Source: Hirudo medicinalis
Lineage: Eukaryota > Annelida > Clitellata > Hirudinida > Hirudinidae
Direction of reading: 5' to 3'
Assembly: GCA_011800805.1 (NCBI GenBank)
Contig: MPNW01000218.1
Coordinates: forward strand, 99,052 to 163,051
Length of the DNA stretch: 64,000 nucleotides
Within the stretch, counting starts at the first letter, position 1. Each line of letters opens with the position of its first letter. The translations under genes and the position numbers were made by a program. Shown one piece after another: positions 36,972 through 52,874 of the stretch. The notes below the pieces were generated by a model that was not told the DNA's origin, searched no databases, and was given only the letters and a program-made list of their open reading frames with translations.

Positions 36972-37569
36972 ATCAATTCATTCCCCATTTGAAGACTTGG
37001 TTCTCCATAACAGTAGCTAAAGACGCACCAATGCAGAGTGCGTTGAAGCGCTAAACTTGATTTAATAATTTCTTTTATTTTCATAGCATAACAATAATTT
37101 AACAAGCATGTTATTAACAATATTAATTTAACTATAAAACAAACGTTTTATTTATTTTTATCATGCTAACAATTTCTGCTAGCACCATTTTTTTCAAAAT
37201 AATTTTGCAATTTTTTATATGACACTAAAATAACACATTTTATTTACCAGAATTAAAAAAATATTTGATCATCAGCATTATTAAAATTAATATTCCAAAG
37301 CTTATAAAAAATATAATTTTTATATTATGTCTTACTTGTCCACTAATTAACTAATTATTGTTTGGCAGCTAAGCTAAAAGTAACACCTCCTGATCAAGAA
37401 CAACTAATAATAGCACCTGCGAAATGCATAAATTTATGGAGTCGATGCGATGCAAATTGACGTGATACTGGGCGAATGCAGTTTATTTTATTCTTTTTCG
37501 TTGCTAACATTCCTACTTGTTCGGATTTAATAGTAGCTGACAATTGTCGTTTTGTTTAACTGTCCTGAA
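36972..37569. other. Divergent intergenic region, ZSWIM2-like / CNNM
   Basis: 598 bases between two divergent start codons; probably holds both promoters. Very AT-rich, with no obvious TATA box or element that I could assign. Confidence 0.5.
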
Positions 37570-42557
<4,988 letters not shown>

Positions 42558-43489
42558 GGAATCAGGAGGTCTGATGATAACCCTGACCCTTGAAGGGTCG
42601 GTCTTCAAGGTGACCTTTGACCGACCTGGATGTAACGATTGCCCTTGTTAATAATAACTAACACTAAATGTTATTACTCTTGTATTTTAAATCGATTTTC
42701 TCGATCTGACGTCGGTATTAACTCCGCATCTCATTCCTGAGAGACGTTTTAGTTAGACCACAATTCGAGCCATGTTTATCTGTAAAGACTGTTTATTGTC
42801 TCGAGATTCCCCTTGTTTATGTTACGCTAATGTAGTTAGGGTTTAACATTTATTATTATTATTATTATTAATGCTGCTAATCAATTTTCATTGCCGTCAT
42901 CGAAGTGTCTAATGGGACGTCATTTGCTGATGCTACTAATGGTATTAACGTGATCAGTCATAAATTGTACAATCCGAACATTAGACGTCACCGTCATCGT
43001 TGTTATTTTTGTAAGCTGCCACCACCTCTTAATAGGTTACTCATAGCTGCTTCCTTTTTCATTTTAACTATTCAATTTGCTTTCTTGCTCGGAGACTTGA
43101 CGACCGTGTATAAAAGAAACTGTGTAAAACTCTTAAAATAATCGCCTTTGGAGAGCTTGCGAATATCTGAATGTCGGATTTCTTCGTTTGTGTTTCAATT
43201 TCCGATGACGTGATTGTGTTTAGATTTTTTAGAGAGATCCCCGGAAACTCTGACTGAAACCTGTCAGAAGTTTCGATACTGTCAAACGAGTCTAATTTGA
43301 GCGGCGGTTTAGTTTAAAATAATTCCGGCAGAATTGGCAGGTTGACTGGAATTTAGGGCGTAATCGCCATTAAATGAAGTTCTCCAACTAAAGGTTGAAG
43401 ACCTCTCTCTGGGTTCGCCAATAGCAGTCGACTAAAGGAAATTAAAGAGTTTGATTTTTTTTCCTTGATTGCCCACATCAGATGATAAT

Positions 43490-43610
43490 TGGTTACGACA
43501 AACCTTGCATGTCTTGTCTGATAAAAATGCTAATTGTTAGGATTGCTAAAGGTTGATGTTGAAGTGTCTGAAATATGCACGATCTTCTTGAATGTGCCTA
43601 TGGTCCAATA
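43490..43610. repeat. Dispersed repeat, copy 2
   Basis: Counterpart of the repeat in CNNM intron 1. The similarity may continue weakly to about 43815 (GCATAGACTTGTTGGCGCTC against GTGGACTTGCTGGTGCTC at 40277). Confidence 0.65.
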
Positions 43611-44096
43611 AATGTCCTAGGCATAGCGGGCTGGGGATGCTATGTCAATTTGGTAATGGAAAACAAAAAAAGGCCCTGATTGTAATAGGGTCCAAAAATT
43701 TGCCGGTCCTCCCTGGCCCCTCGGTGGCCATGAATGTGACTCAGATATTTTTAAGGAGCAAAAATATATTCCGGGTTTGGTGCTGGCATAGACTTGTTGG
43801 CGCTCATTTCCATTGCTAGATAGTATTTGACACAAAGGGGGCAAAAAGGACGGCGTTAAAACGTGCATCTATAACACTAATAATACGGTTGAATTTGTCA
43901 ACACTTTTGTTTGTGATTTGAATCAGTTTCAATTGCCAATGATAAAAAAAAGCATAGATTGTAATAGTCATACATTAACGTGACAAATTATTATTACGCT
44001 ATCCGAATGCAGTTCAACCATAACCTGTGTCGTCTGATGACCTCTTTTGCTTCCCCAACACCAAAATGAACTAACTTGGTTAATTGGAAGTGTACA

Positions 44097-44113
44097 CCCC
44101 CCCCCCACCCCCT
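44097..44113. other. C-run (G-rich on minus strand)
   Basis: A run of ten C, one A and five C, followed by G-runs on the same strand (GGGG at 44117, GGGTGTGGG at about 44124). It could fold as an i-motif/G-quadruplex or a short hairpin. It also marks a spot where homopolymer length may be wrong in the assembly. Confidence 0.45.
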
Positions 44114-45554
44114 ACTGGGGAATGGGTGTGGGTGAATTCCTGAGGGGCAGTTGAGAATTGGAAGTCTGACTATATTTTGACGGTCAGTCGTTGTGATGGC
44201 AACATCACAGGGACGTAATAACGTAATACCTGGAGGTCCTGGACATAATAACTGCTAGGGTTACTCATAGCTTGTTTCTTCAAATTTAAGCGTTTCGATT
44301 TGCTTTGTTACTCGGAGACAAGCCGCACGGTCATGACCTCTGTTTATAAGCTAGAGCCTTCTGAAAATAATCGCTTTTAAAGCGCTTGCGAGCATCTGAA
44401 TAACAGATTTCCTCATTAGTGTGTTTCTGATAATTATCTTTGTCTATTTTGATATTTTTGATTCTGTTTAAACAGAGTCCTCATGCAGATCTCTAACCGG
44501 GAACTCTAACAGAAAACAAACAGAAGACTCGCAGTCATCATATAGGAGTTTGAGATAAAACGTCTCATTCCAGCGAAAGATTGAGTCGACGAAGTAGAGA
44601 AAGTAGAATTAAAAAGCATAATAGCTTTCAGAAGTATTAGGCGAATTTTTAGCTATGCGGTTAATTTCCTTTGGACACCATTAGCGGTCGAATTCGGAAA
44701 AAAACGAACTTGATATCTTTCTGGAAGATGATCCAATTTGAGAAGCGTCTCACATTTTACATGTATATTGAGTTATTTTTGGAGCAATACGTAACAAAGT
44801 CATTCACTCCTTACTAATGCTAATAATCATTATTATTAACACCAGAAAGACCATGATTTTAAATATGCATTTTCAAACAATCCTTTCTATCACTGGCGTC
44901 ACATTTCATAAAATTTCGGAACTTAAAAATAAAGATTTAAATTTAATTTAAAAGTAATACAGACATATTTCAAGTGTCTTTTGCTATGCAAGTTTATCCT
45001 CTCCACACACTAGAAGCATGTTTTTTAATTGCCAGGTCGAACGTTCAATTGACAATTGAACTTCTAAAATTTATAATTCAGTTTTTCTTGGAATGTAGCT
45101 TACTTTACTTATAGAACATTTGATTTATGGTTTAGTTTGCATTTTACTCAGAAACATTACATCTTTAAAACAATGCCTTAATTTGTATAAAAACCTAATT
45201 AAACTCTCCGAAATGTGTTTGTTTAAGCTTTAAGCTGTAATCCCTTTCGAACTTGCTACAATGGATCCTGTTTACAAAGACCGCTTCAAGATTACATCTT
45301 GCATAATATTTTCGAAAATATGATTTTTTATTTCGTAATTATGAATGTCAACTATGTGATAACTATTCAATATTCGGGTTTTCGGAATTTGTTGAATTTC
45401 AATGTGATAAAATTTTATTTAAAATTACTTTTTAAAAATTTATTGTCGTGAAATCAATATCTTTTATTTCGACAACATATGCTTCTCTGAGAATAAACGG
45501 TGCTTCGCAACCATTAGCCTTTTTAGTTGTTTTATTAGAGATAGTAGGATATAA

Positions 45555-46911
45555 ATGGACTTGCTCGATTACATCGACTCAACGAACATCGATTATTGCT
45601 ACGACTTTGAACAACAGCTTACTCATTCTTTTGACCCGGCCTTTTCGGGCAAGAGACCAAATTCTGAATTTCCAGAAGCAAAAAGACAGCGATTGGACCT
45701 AGATGAATATGAATCTTTCGAGGTAGATGATTTCGTTAAACTTCTTGACGGTTATATAAACACGAAGGAGTCTACTGATATCCCAAGCCTTCTGAATGAA
45801 AAGGAAAATATTCTCATTCAAGAGAACAATTCTGAGAATCTTCAGACAGTAGATGGACTGAATAATACTGTAGAATATAGTTTGACCGGTGAGTCTGAAG
45901 TGAGTGACAAATCGAATTCCGGCTCGACGGGGAGGCAGGCTCGTCAATTGAAAGTCGTTGGGAGACCCCTTCGTGAAAAGCCTCAAGAGCCAAAGAAGGT
46001 TAGGAGACCTGTGGTGCCAAATTATGAGAAACCACAGGAAGATGTTGCAATCCAGAAACAAGAAATTTTAAAAGAGCCACTCACCATCCAGCCAAAGAAT
46101 ATTACTCTTTCTTTGAAGATGGTTGAGGTGGATAAAACCAAAGACACAAAACCCTGCATTCAAACAAACATTATCGCAGGAGACATCAGGCCTCAGCATC
46201 TGAAATTAAAATTTATTGATCCACAAACTCCGGCACTGGTAGCAGATCCTCAATCACGGAATAAGATTATTTGCAAACCTTGGAATCCAACGATACAAAT
46301 GGTAATTGAGTCGTTTTTGCATCATGGAAGAATAATTATTTACTGATAAATGTAACTTTAGTAAACACATTGTAAACATTTGATTGACATTCATAATTAA
46401 TATTACCTTGAATTAGGCACAAAACCACATGGTGAACATCCCAAGACCAACACAGGAGGTGGCTCTTTCTGCCCCACATGGGGTCAAGGAGACTATAGTT
46501 TTTGACCCTAACCAGGTGACCTTGAAGAAAGCCAAGAAGGAGAACTTTAACAACCCCAATCTTGTCATGCCTTGCAAAAATTTAAAAATTGTGTCGGCGC
46601 CACCGCAAAAAACTTTGCAGGTCGGTGGGGGACAGGGCCAGCCAGCTGTTCAACAGCCTGTGAAGAGCGTTGCAACCAAACATAATGTGGTTTTCAGGAC
46701 CAATGCAAACCAGCCCTCAGAACCTCAGAAAATATTCACCCTTGTTCCATTCCAGCCGGCCAGAGGCAACGTATCGAGCGAAACGAATAAAACTGTTAAA
46801 ACATTAGCGCCCGTTGAGAAACCACGGAAGATAATATTGAAGACTAGAAATGAGGAAGACATTGTATCAGCCGAGGATTTTGCCAGATTCTTATTGAATA
46901 ATCACTTATAA
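45555..46911 (+). CDS. Unrecognised nuclear-looking protein (two exons)
   Basis: Two exons, 45555-46301 and 46417-46911, with a clean GT-AG intron of 115 bases in phase 0, give 413 residues and no interruptions. The start MDLLDYID is the first ATG. The N-terminal 80 residues are acidic. A central basic, proline- and lysine-rich part (PEAKRQR near residue 43; EPKKVRRPVVP near residue 150) could carry nuclear signals. The last 25 residues (EEDIVSAEDFARFLLNN) look like an amphipathic helix. No enzyme motif, membrane segment or zinc finger is visible. I do not recognise the family. Codon character and the AATAAA at 47123 support a real gene. Low complexity in the middle suggests a mostly disordered regulator, which is inference. 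Confidence 0.75.
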
Positions 46912-47573
46912 TTCGTTATCTGGGACGTGGACCTACTGACTTGCAGGGATGTTGTAAATAGGTCGGTTGTGTTTGTTGTTGTGATAGACCTGAACAGTCA
47001 CTAGAAAGGATCTCTAAAACATTGGAGTCTGGCAGACATAGTGGCGAAAGAAAATTCAGATTGGATGAATTAAGATAAAAAAAAAGCTTGTTTTTCTAAT
47101 TAAAGTTTTATATTTTCTTTTTAATAAATACGTGTGCTCGTGCAATTTCATCTTTTGTTGTCTTAAACATTGGAGAATCAAAAGACAAAAAAATAGAAAT
47201 ATTCTTATTTATTGTGTGGACGTTGCCTGAAAGAAAGTACGACATTTTCAAAGGTAAATTTTCATTTTTTGAGACAATATCGAAAGTTCTGAAGACTCGT
47301 TACTAGCGAACGTTAATATATTTTATTGCTAATGGTGGAACAAATGATTTAGTTTACTTTTGAATGGAAATTTTGAAATAAAAAATTAAATAATTTATAT
47401 TTAATTTATTATCGCTCATATTTTGAATCTTTTATTGGGCTCGGGCGAAAGGGCGACCCACCAATTCCAAATCATTCACGCTTCACCGGAATTCGACAGA
47501 GCATTACTTTCTCCACAAATCTGAGAATTTAGGACTACTATTAAGAAATATTATTTAAGTTTAAAGAACAGTC
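46912..47573. other. Spacer, orphan gene 3' flank / RBM42 upstream
   Basis: AT-rich, no gene. AATAAA at 47123-47128 suits the upstream gene. Confidence 0.55.
47123..47128 (+). promoter_or_regulatory. Polyadenylation signal AATAAA
   Basis: Hexamer 212 bases after the stop of the orphan gene, followed by a GT-rich stretch (GTGTGCTCGTG), the usual downstream element. Confidence 0.55.
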
Positions 47574-48467
47574 ATGGACGGCAGGGGCGATCACCTGTTG
47601 AGAGAAATGCAAATGTTTGAGCAAGAAGTCAATAATCTCGGTCGTGAAATGAATCCTATCAGTCCTGCTCCTGTGCAAATGGGTCAGTTTGGACGGCCGT
47701 TGCAATGCCCTGCAGGTCCTGTGCCAGGTGGGTTTCGTAATCCGTCCGTTTTTCTTCCACCGCAGCTGAAGGTTCGACCAATGCTTCCTCAACCAGCTGC
47801 ATTCCAAGGCATGGTTCCACCGAGATCTATGTTTCCGGGTCCGTCTGGTCCCATCCAATATCAGCCGAAGCCTGCCGGGCCATACTTTGGACAGAAGACC
47901 CCAGTGGTCACCATTTCAGCTCCGAAAGTGAGTTACAATGTCAATCAGCCAAATCTGCCAGAGAATTTGCCAGCGAAGTCCGAGGCTGTACCTCCGCCGA
48001 AACCTGTGGAAAAACAGTCCGTTCCTAAGGCTTCGTCTTCGAAACCCACTGGAAGCATGCTTTCAAACGCAGACGAAAAGAAAAACAAACCGAAAAAGTT
48101 TATGAGAATGGCTGCAGGGACAGTCTGGGAGGATCCGAAATTGTTGGAATTCGACCCTAAGGATTTCAGGATATTTTGCGGAGATCTCGGAAACGATGTC
48201 ACGGATGACATGCTCAACAAGATCTTTAACCGATATCCGTCTTTTCAGAAGGCCAGAGTCGTCAGAGATAAAAAGACAAACAAGACAAAAGGCTACGGCT
48301 TCGCAAGTTTCAAGGATCCGGGAGATTTCATGAAGGCCATGCGCGAGTTGAACGGCAAATACGTCGGCTGTAGACCGATCAAGTTGAAGAAGAGCTGTTG
48401 GCAGGATAGGAATGTGGAAAATGTGAAGAAGAAGGAGAAAGAAAGGAAGAAAATGGGATTCAAATGA
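47574..48467 (+). CDS. RBM42: RNA-binding protein 42, intronless copy
   Basis: Single uninterrupted frame of 297 residues. Residues about 40-150 are proline- and glutamine-rich. The C-terminal 130 residues match RBM42 closely: MRMAAGTVWEDP, then one RRM with RIFCGDLGN (RNP2) and KGYGFASF (RNP1), NGKYVGCRPIKLKKS and a lysine-rich end. RBM42 binds RNA and is linked to hnRNP K and splicing/translation control. The human protein has about 480 residues and its gene has several introns; this one has none and a shorter N-terminal half. It is either an ancestral intron loss or an expressed retrocopy; no poly(A) tract remains after AATAAA at 48538. The frame is intact and under obvious constraint. Confidence 0.93.
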   Translation: MDGRGDHLLREMQMFEQEVNNLGREMNPISPAPVQMGQFGRPLQCPAGPVPGGFRNPSVFLPPQLKVRPMLPQPAAFQGMVPPRSMFPGPSGPIQYQPKPAGPYFGQKTPVVTISAPKVSYNVNQPNLPENLPAKSEAVPPPKPVEKQSVPKASSSKPTGSMLSNADEKKNKPKKFMRMAAGTVWEDPKLLEFDPKDFRIFCGDLGNDVTDDMLNKIFNRYPSFQKARVVRDKKTNKTKGYGFASFKDPGDFMKAMRELNGKYVGCRPIKLKKSCWQDRNVENVKKKEKERKKMGFK

Positions 48468-48537
48468 TGTCTTTATTTGTATTATTGAGTTTTAGGTCGC
48501 TAGATCGAAGTGTTTTTCGAAATTATATTAATTATTC

Positions 48538-48543
48538 AATAAA
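48538..48543 (+). promoter_or_regulatory. Polyadenylation signal AATAAA of RBM42
   Basis: Hexamer 71 bases after the RBM42 stop codon, well placed for a short 3' UTR. Confidence 0.65.
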
Positions 48544-48944
48544 GCTTTATAAAACCTTAGTAGACTTCCCAGAAAATGTATTTGTATTAATTAATAAATG
48601 CTTGCTTGAGGGAAACTCGTCTCTGTTGTAAAACCCAATCTTTTTAGGATGAGACTATTGAAGGTACTTGCAGTTAATGGAATGCTTAGCATTAGTACTA
48701 CACAATGTCTAAACAAATTGATTTAATGTACGAACATATTTATTAACTGAGTTCGATCTCATTGATTTTATTAAAAAATCGTCAAATAACATAACACAAA
48801 ATCTGATATTATAAACTCATCATCATCATCAAGCTACAAAAGTAGGTGTACATCCGAGAGACATGAGCAAATATTGTTGAAAGCAAACGAGTCGTTCTAA
48901 AGAGTAACTCATCGGCGACCAGGAAGGAAGCTTCTTTTCTAAAC

Positions 48945-49036
48945 ATCTTCAGTTCTGGAAAAATCATTTACAAATGAATCAAAATTAAAATTCTTCAGTT
49001 CTGGAAAAATCATTTACAAATGAATCAAAATTAAGG
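48945..49036. repeat. 46-bp two-copy tandem duplication
   Basis: The block CTTCAGTTCTGGAAAAATCA begins at 48947 and again at 48993. Read on the minus strand each copy offers a TTTTTCCAG acceptor, so the duplication doubles a candidate last-exon acceptor of the MMADHC gene. Confidence 0.9.
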
Positions 49037-50586
49037 CACTTTGTATCACCCATCCTAGGGCACTCCCCGGCTAGGTTATGAATATGACACATTGCAACTT
49101 TGCCATAATAATAACGACACAAAATATTATTAATAAGAATAATTTATTAGCATTATAAATAAAGATCATCCAAAAGATAAAACCACAACAGAAGCAACAG
49201 CACAGCAAAAATCACCTGTTCGGCCTTGTAACTCTGGAGTTTGGTGATGACGGGATGGTCAATGGGTGCATTGGTGAACAGCGACCCGACATAGACACGG
49301 GTCCCCCAGAGGTCATGCAAGATAACCTTGCAACAACCCAGGTCCTGGATCTTGAATCCGAGCTTCCTGTAACGATGGTCCGTCTCAAACAGAGTGGCAG
49401 GAGAATAACTTCCTTGGTACTGCATGGGAGGAATTATTTTTAAGCACTTTAATTAATAGTCGTCATCGTTAAGCAGTACATTTAATTAATTACCAACGAG
49501 AATATAAACGTTCATAACTGAGATTCGGGATTTTTTTTAGCTTACACCTATTCTATTACAACTTTGAAAACATTCTGCATTCTGCTAGCTCCACCCATAT
49601 TCGATTTGCATATTAATTAATTCCCCAAAAGACTTGCCAGTCTGCCGGACTCAGGCTCGACGAAGTCAGCCCAGTAACCGGCCTGCTGAAGGGAACTGCA
49701 TATTTCAGTGGCACTGGTGATGAACTGGCAGGAATAAATTAGCATAAATTAATATAATGAGTTGGTGAAGAATGAAGTTGGTCCGTTGATGGTGCACAAA
49801 GAAGTTGATACTGCAGTCACATTACATATTTTTAAAGATAGAATAACATTAACATAATCAACATAACACATTAATTAACATAAATGTCCCTTCAATAACC
49901 TGTTTAGAGCCTTTCCCAGCCAACTCTTATTTACAATGTTCCATCATCATCAACCCACTATAATATCCATCATCACCACCACTACCAACCCACAGTATCA
50001 TCATCATCATCATCACCGAACGACATAACAATCACCTTCTCCAACAACTGCTCCCTCTCCTCTTCGACGTCAGGGCTCCATGAAGTCATGTCGTTGACGG
50101 TCTTCTGACTCAGGGTGATGATGGACAGTGGCTCCTTTGAGATGTCCCTGTCCACAATCAGGTCCTTGAAGTCTGTGTAACAAGTAATTAACGTAATTAT
50201 TAGTATTTACAAGTAACATTACAAGTTACATAAGTAAGTAAGAGAAAGCCACTAGTATTTCTTTATTAGTTTTGAAGGTCTGCAAGATTGCACAAGCACC
50301 AGATTATCATTATCATAATCATCACCCTTCTTGAGGAGGTCATTGCACTCCACAGCCAAACATTCCAGGTTGTCCACAGCAGATGGACCAGATTCGTGGA
50401 TTGTGGTTTCCTTGTTGTCTTTCAGGGTTACCTGAGATGGTGGTGTTGTTAGACAATAATACCATCCATGCAAAAGGTTTCATCACCATTTCCAACATAA
50501 TAATAACAACAACAACAACAATAATAATAACAACAATAATAATAAATAATAATAATAATAATATTAATAATAATAACAACAATAAC

Positions 50587-50617
<31 letters not shown>

Positions 50618-51653
50618 TAATAGCAATAGTAATAACAACAATAATCACTTGGGCCTCGTCGAATTGTGCAAGGACAGAATAGTCGATTTCCTTTCCATAG
50701 AAATCTTTGTTGGTCTCGTGTAGGAAGACGTTGCTTGCCAGATCCCTTGGAACAACTGGAACGAATTGATCGTTAGCTCTTACAAGCTTCAACAGTGATT
50801 GTAGTTTTCACAAAGTTGTTTAAGCATGTATAAGTAAAACTGATGTAACAATGTAATACAGCCTTGACAAAATTAATGTCAAACATAGATTTACACTCTA
50901 TGACGATGAGAAATATCTAAAAGTTTGTTAGCTTATAATGTAATATTGTGCATCGTTGTTCAATGACAAAACTCACCACTTGCGCAGGGGCAACCAGATG
51001 GATGAGGTACTTGATGGTGGGAGGCAGACAAGCCGTGGAGGACTGATGGTACATGGGATGCGGAGGCTGCAGCCCTTTCCACTCCTTCCACAAAGTTGAA
51101 AGTCTTGAAGTGGCGAACAGCTGATTGAAGGTTGGGAAGGTAGGCGATGATGCGCCTGGCAGCGAGAATCTGACCAACATTTGACGTGTTCATGAAATTA
51201 TCCCAACACATCAAGGATAAAAATAATCCCAAATCAAAAATCCAAAGAAATAAATCATGGCAATGAAACTGGATTAAATTTTGATGCTGATTTTTCAGCT
51301 GAAATCTGAAGCACACCTGAAGTTTTGAAAAGATTAATCTGTCACCTGATCTAACAGCAACTAAGCCATAATGTTAATAACAATGAAATTAAACAAGTCA
51401 AAAAGTAATAGAAAGATGTTTCAAAAAGAAACTTGTTTAGTACAACCATCAAGACATTGGAAACAACCTTAGGTTTGATTGGAATTTTATCTCTTGGCAT
51501 TCTATGAGAATTTTTCCATTTCACAGAGACATTGAAATTAAAAACCGTTAATTTATCAATCAATCAAATCCAGATTTCAGCATTATCGCAAGCATTTGTA
51601 AATATATCGTCGTTAAGTAGTCGCGCGGGTAAAACTCTCACCCTAGCAGCCAT
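48995..51653 (-). CDS. MMADHC: MMADHC, mitochondrial/cytosolic cobalamin-trafficking protein (cblD)
   Basis: Routes vitamin B12 to methionine synthase or methylmalonyl-CoA mutase with MMACHC. Exons in phase on the minus strand: 51653-51642, 51169-50977, 50755-50649, 50431-50326, 50172-50036, 49724-49638 and 49419-49216. The N-terminus is arginine-rich and amphipathic ([15 protein letters not shown]), a mitochondrial presequence resembling the human one. Diagnostic blocks are [34 protein letters not shown] and DLGCCKVI with LWGT and GSLFTNA. The first exon codes only four residues. The intron after 49638 begins GCAAGT, a GC-AG intron. The C-terminus is unresolved. If exon 7 is read on it ends at 49153 with an odd hydrophobic tail (302 residues). 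Splicing at 49216 to an acceptor at 49000 gives one more residue (Asn) and a stop at 48995. Confidence 0.93.
50490..50645. repeat. AAT/AAC microsatellite
   Basis: About 150 bases of AAT and AAC triplets immediately next to the donor of the MMADHC exon 50649-50755. Poly-Asn and poly-Leu frames over it are artefacts. Confidence 0.9.
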
Positions 51654-52874
51654 AGATATTCGTTTCTGTAAAATTGATCACAGTAGTACTGAAATTTAGT
51701 TTTATAATGAAATAAAACAGACCGCCTTGATCATTGTGAGCATTTAGCTTTTGCGAAGTTCGCATGTGGCAATCAGTAAAAGAGCAATTGCTTTGCTGCG
51801 ATTTTCAAAATGCGTTAAGTTGTAATGCTCGTTCTAAATAATCGACTTAACATCTAAAATTGTCAACCTTCTCGTCTTTTAACTGCGCACAAGTTACCGG
51901 CACTATTTTTGAAGCGCTCTGCCGTAAACAATATCGAAAATGCCTGACCTCACAGGTTCGACCTAAGTTGTCCTAAGGTCAAAGTCTAAGTTCAAAAGAA
52001 TTCAAGTTAAAGTTATTGAATATATTTATGCGGCTTTGGCTTAACTAATAATGTGTAAAATGAATTACATCAATCTGGTAATTTCAACATCGTGCAAAAA
52101 GAATTATCGGCTATTTTCGGCTACCTGTTCGTGATGTTCCAATATACTAACGACATGTTCTGAAAAAATATAATCGTGCGTATATCTTCATAATATGAAG
52201 TAAATACAATCACTAATCGCTCTATAAAATTCAATTTTAGCCGTCAGAAAAGTTTTGCAGCTTGGGGGAGCCCCAGCAAAAACATCAATCTACCCAGCGC
52301 TATTTAACCCTGATGTTAATAACTCCAATTTTTCTAGTGATTTTTATCCAGATTATCTGCAATACGACAACAGTGAACTCGAATCATTAGCTAAATGTCT
52401 GGAATTTTCATAATAGATGCACATCACTCGACATGGTGCAAGCCTTTCACAAATCACATGTCATGACTTTGATCCATCTGAACACATGGAAAAAAATTGT
52501 TCCATCAACCAAATTGCAATTATCAATGATCCAAACTCGTAATTTTTCTTGTAACAACATGCAACGAAATCACATTGGCTTTACAGTAATGGCAAAATTT
52601 TGCTGACATCGACGAAAACATTGACAAAATCGCACGAAGCTATCAATAATGACAACGCTGAACTCAGAGCATTTCGCACAAATTTTTTTTTTAATTCTCA
52701 ATGACTAAATCACCACGGCACTCCTGAAGTGTTTTGAATTTAGAGATGAGAAATACAAAAAAACAACAGGTTAGTTTATGCGAACATTACAGATTTGAAT
52801 AAATGAAAAAATACAATGAGAAATTCAAAGTCCGACCAGCCTAACTGGATGCATCTTCTCCTTTTTGGCTGCGG
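51654..52874. other. Intergenic: MMADHC upstream / DNAJC7 3' flank
   Basis: AT-rich spacer with no supported gene or repeat beyond short A/T runs. It should hold the MMADHC promoter and the DNAJC7 3' UTR. Confidence 0.55.

Larger units (their letters stand above)
43035..44525. repeat. Diverged duplicated block, two copies about 1.2 kb apart
   Basis: About 240 bases at 43035-43271 align, with many substitutions and small gaps, to 44259-44525 in the same orientation. Shared landmarks in order are GGTTACTCATAGCT, TTGCTTT..T..CTCGGAGAC, AAAATAATCGC, GCTTGCGA and GGAA/GAACTCTGACTGAAA-like blocks before CAGAAG. It could be an old segmental duplication or two copies of an unrecognised repeat family. 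Confidence 0.7.
42558..45554. other. Intergenic: CNNM 3' flank and upstream of orphan gene
   Basis: Three kilobases without a supported gene. It contains a second copy of the dispersed repeat, a diverged internal duplication and a C-run, each listed separately, plus a short (ATT)n tract at 42850-42870. Open frames at 42905-43141 and 43592-43819 have no recognisable domain. Confidence 0.6.
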
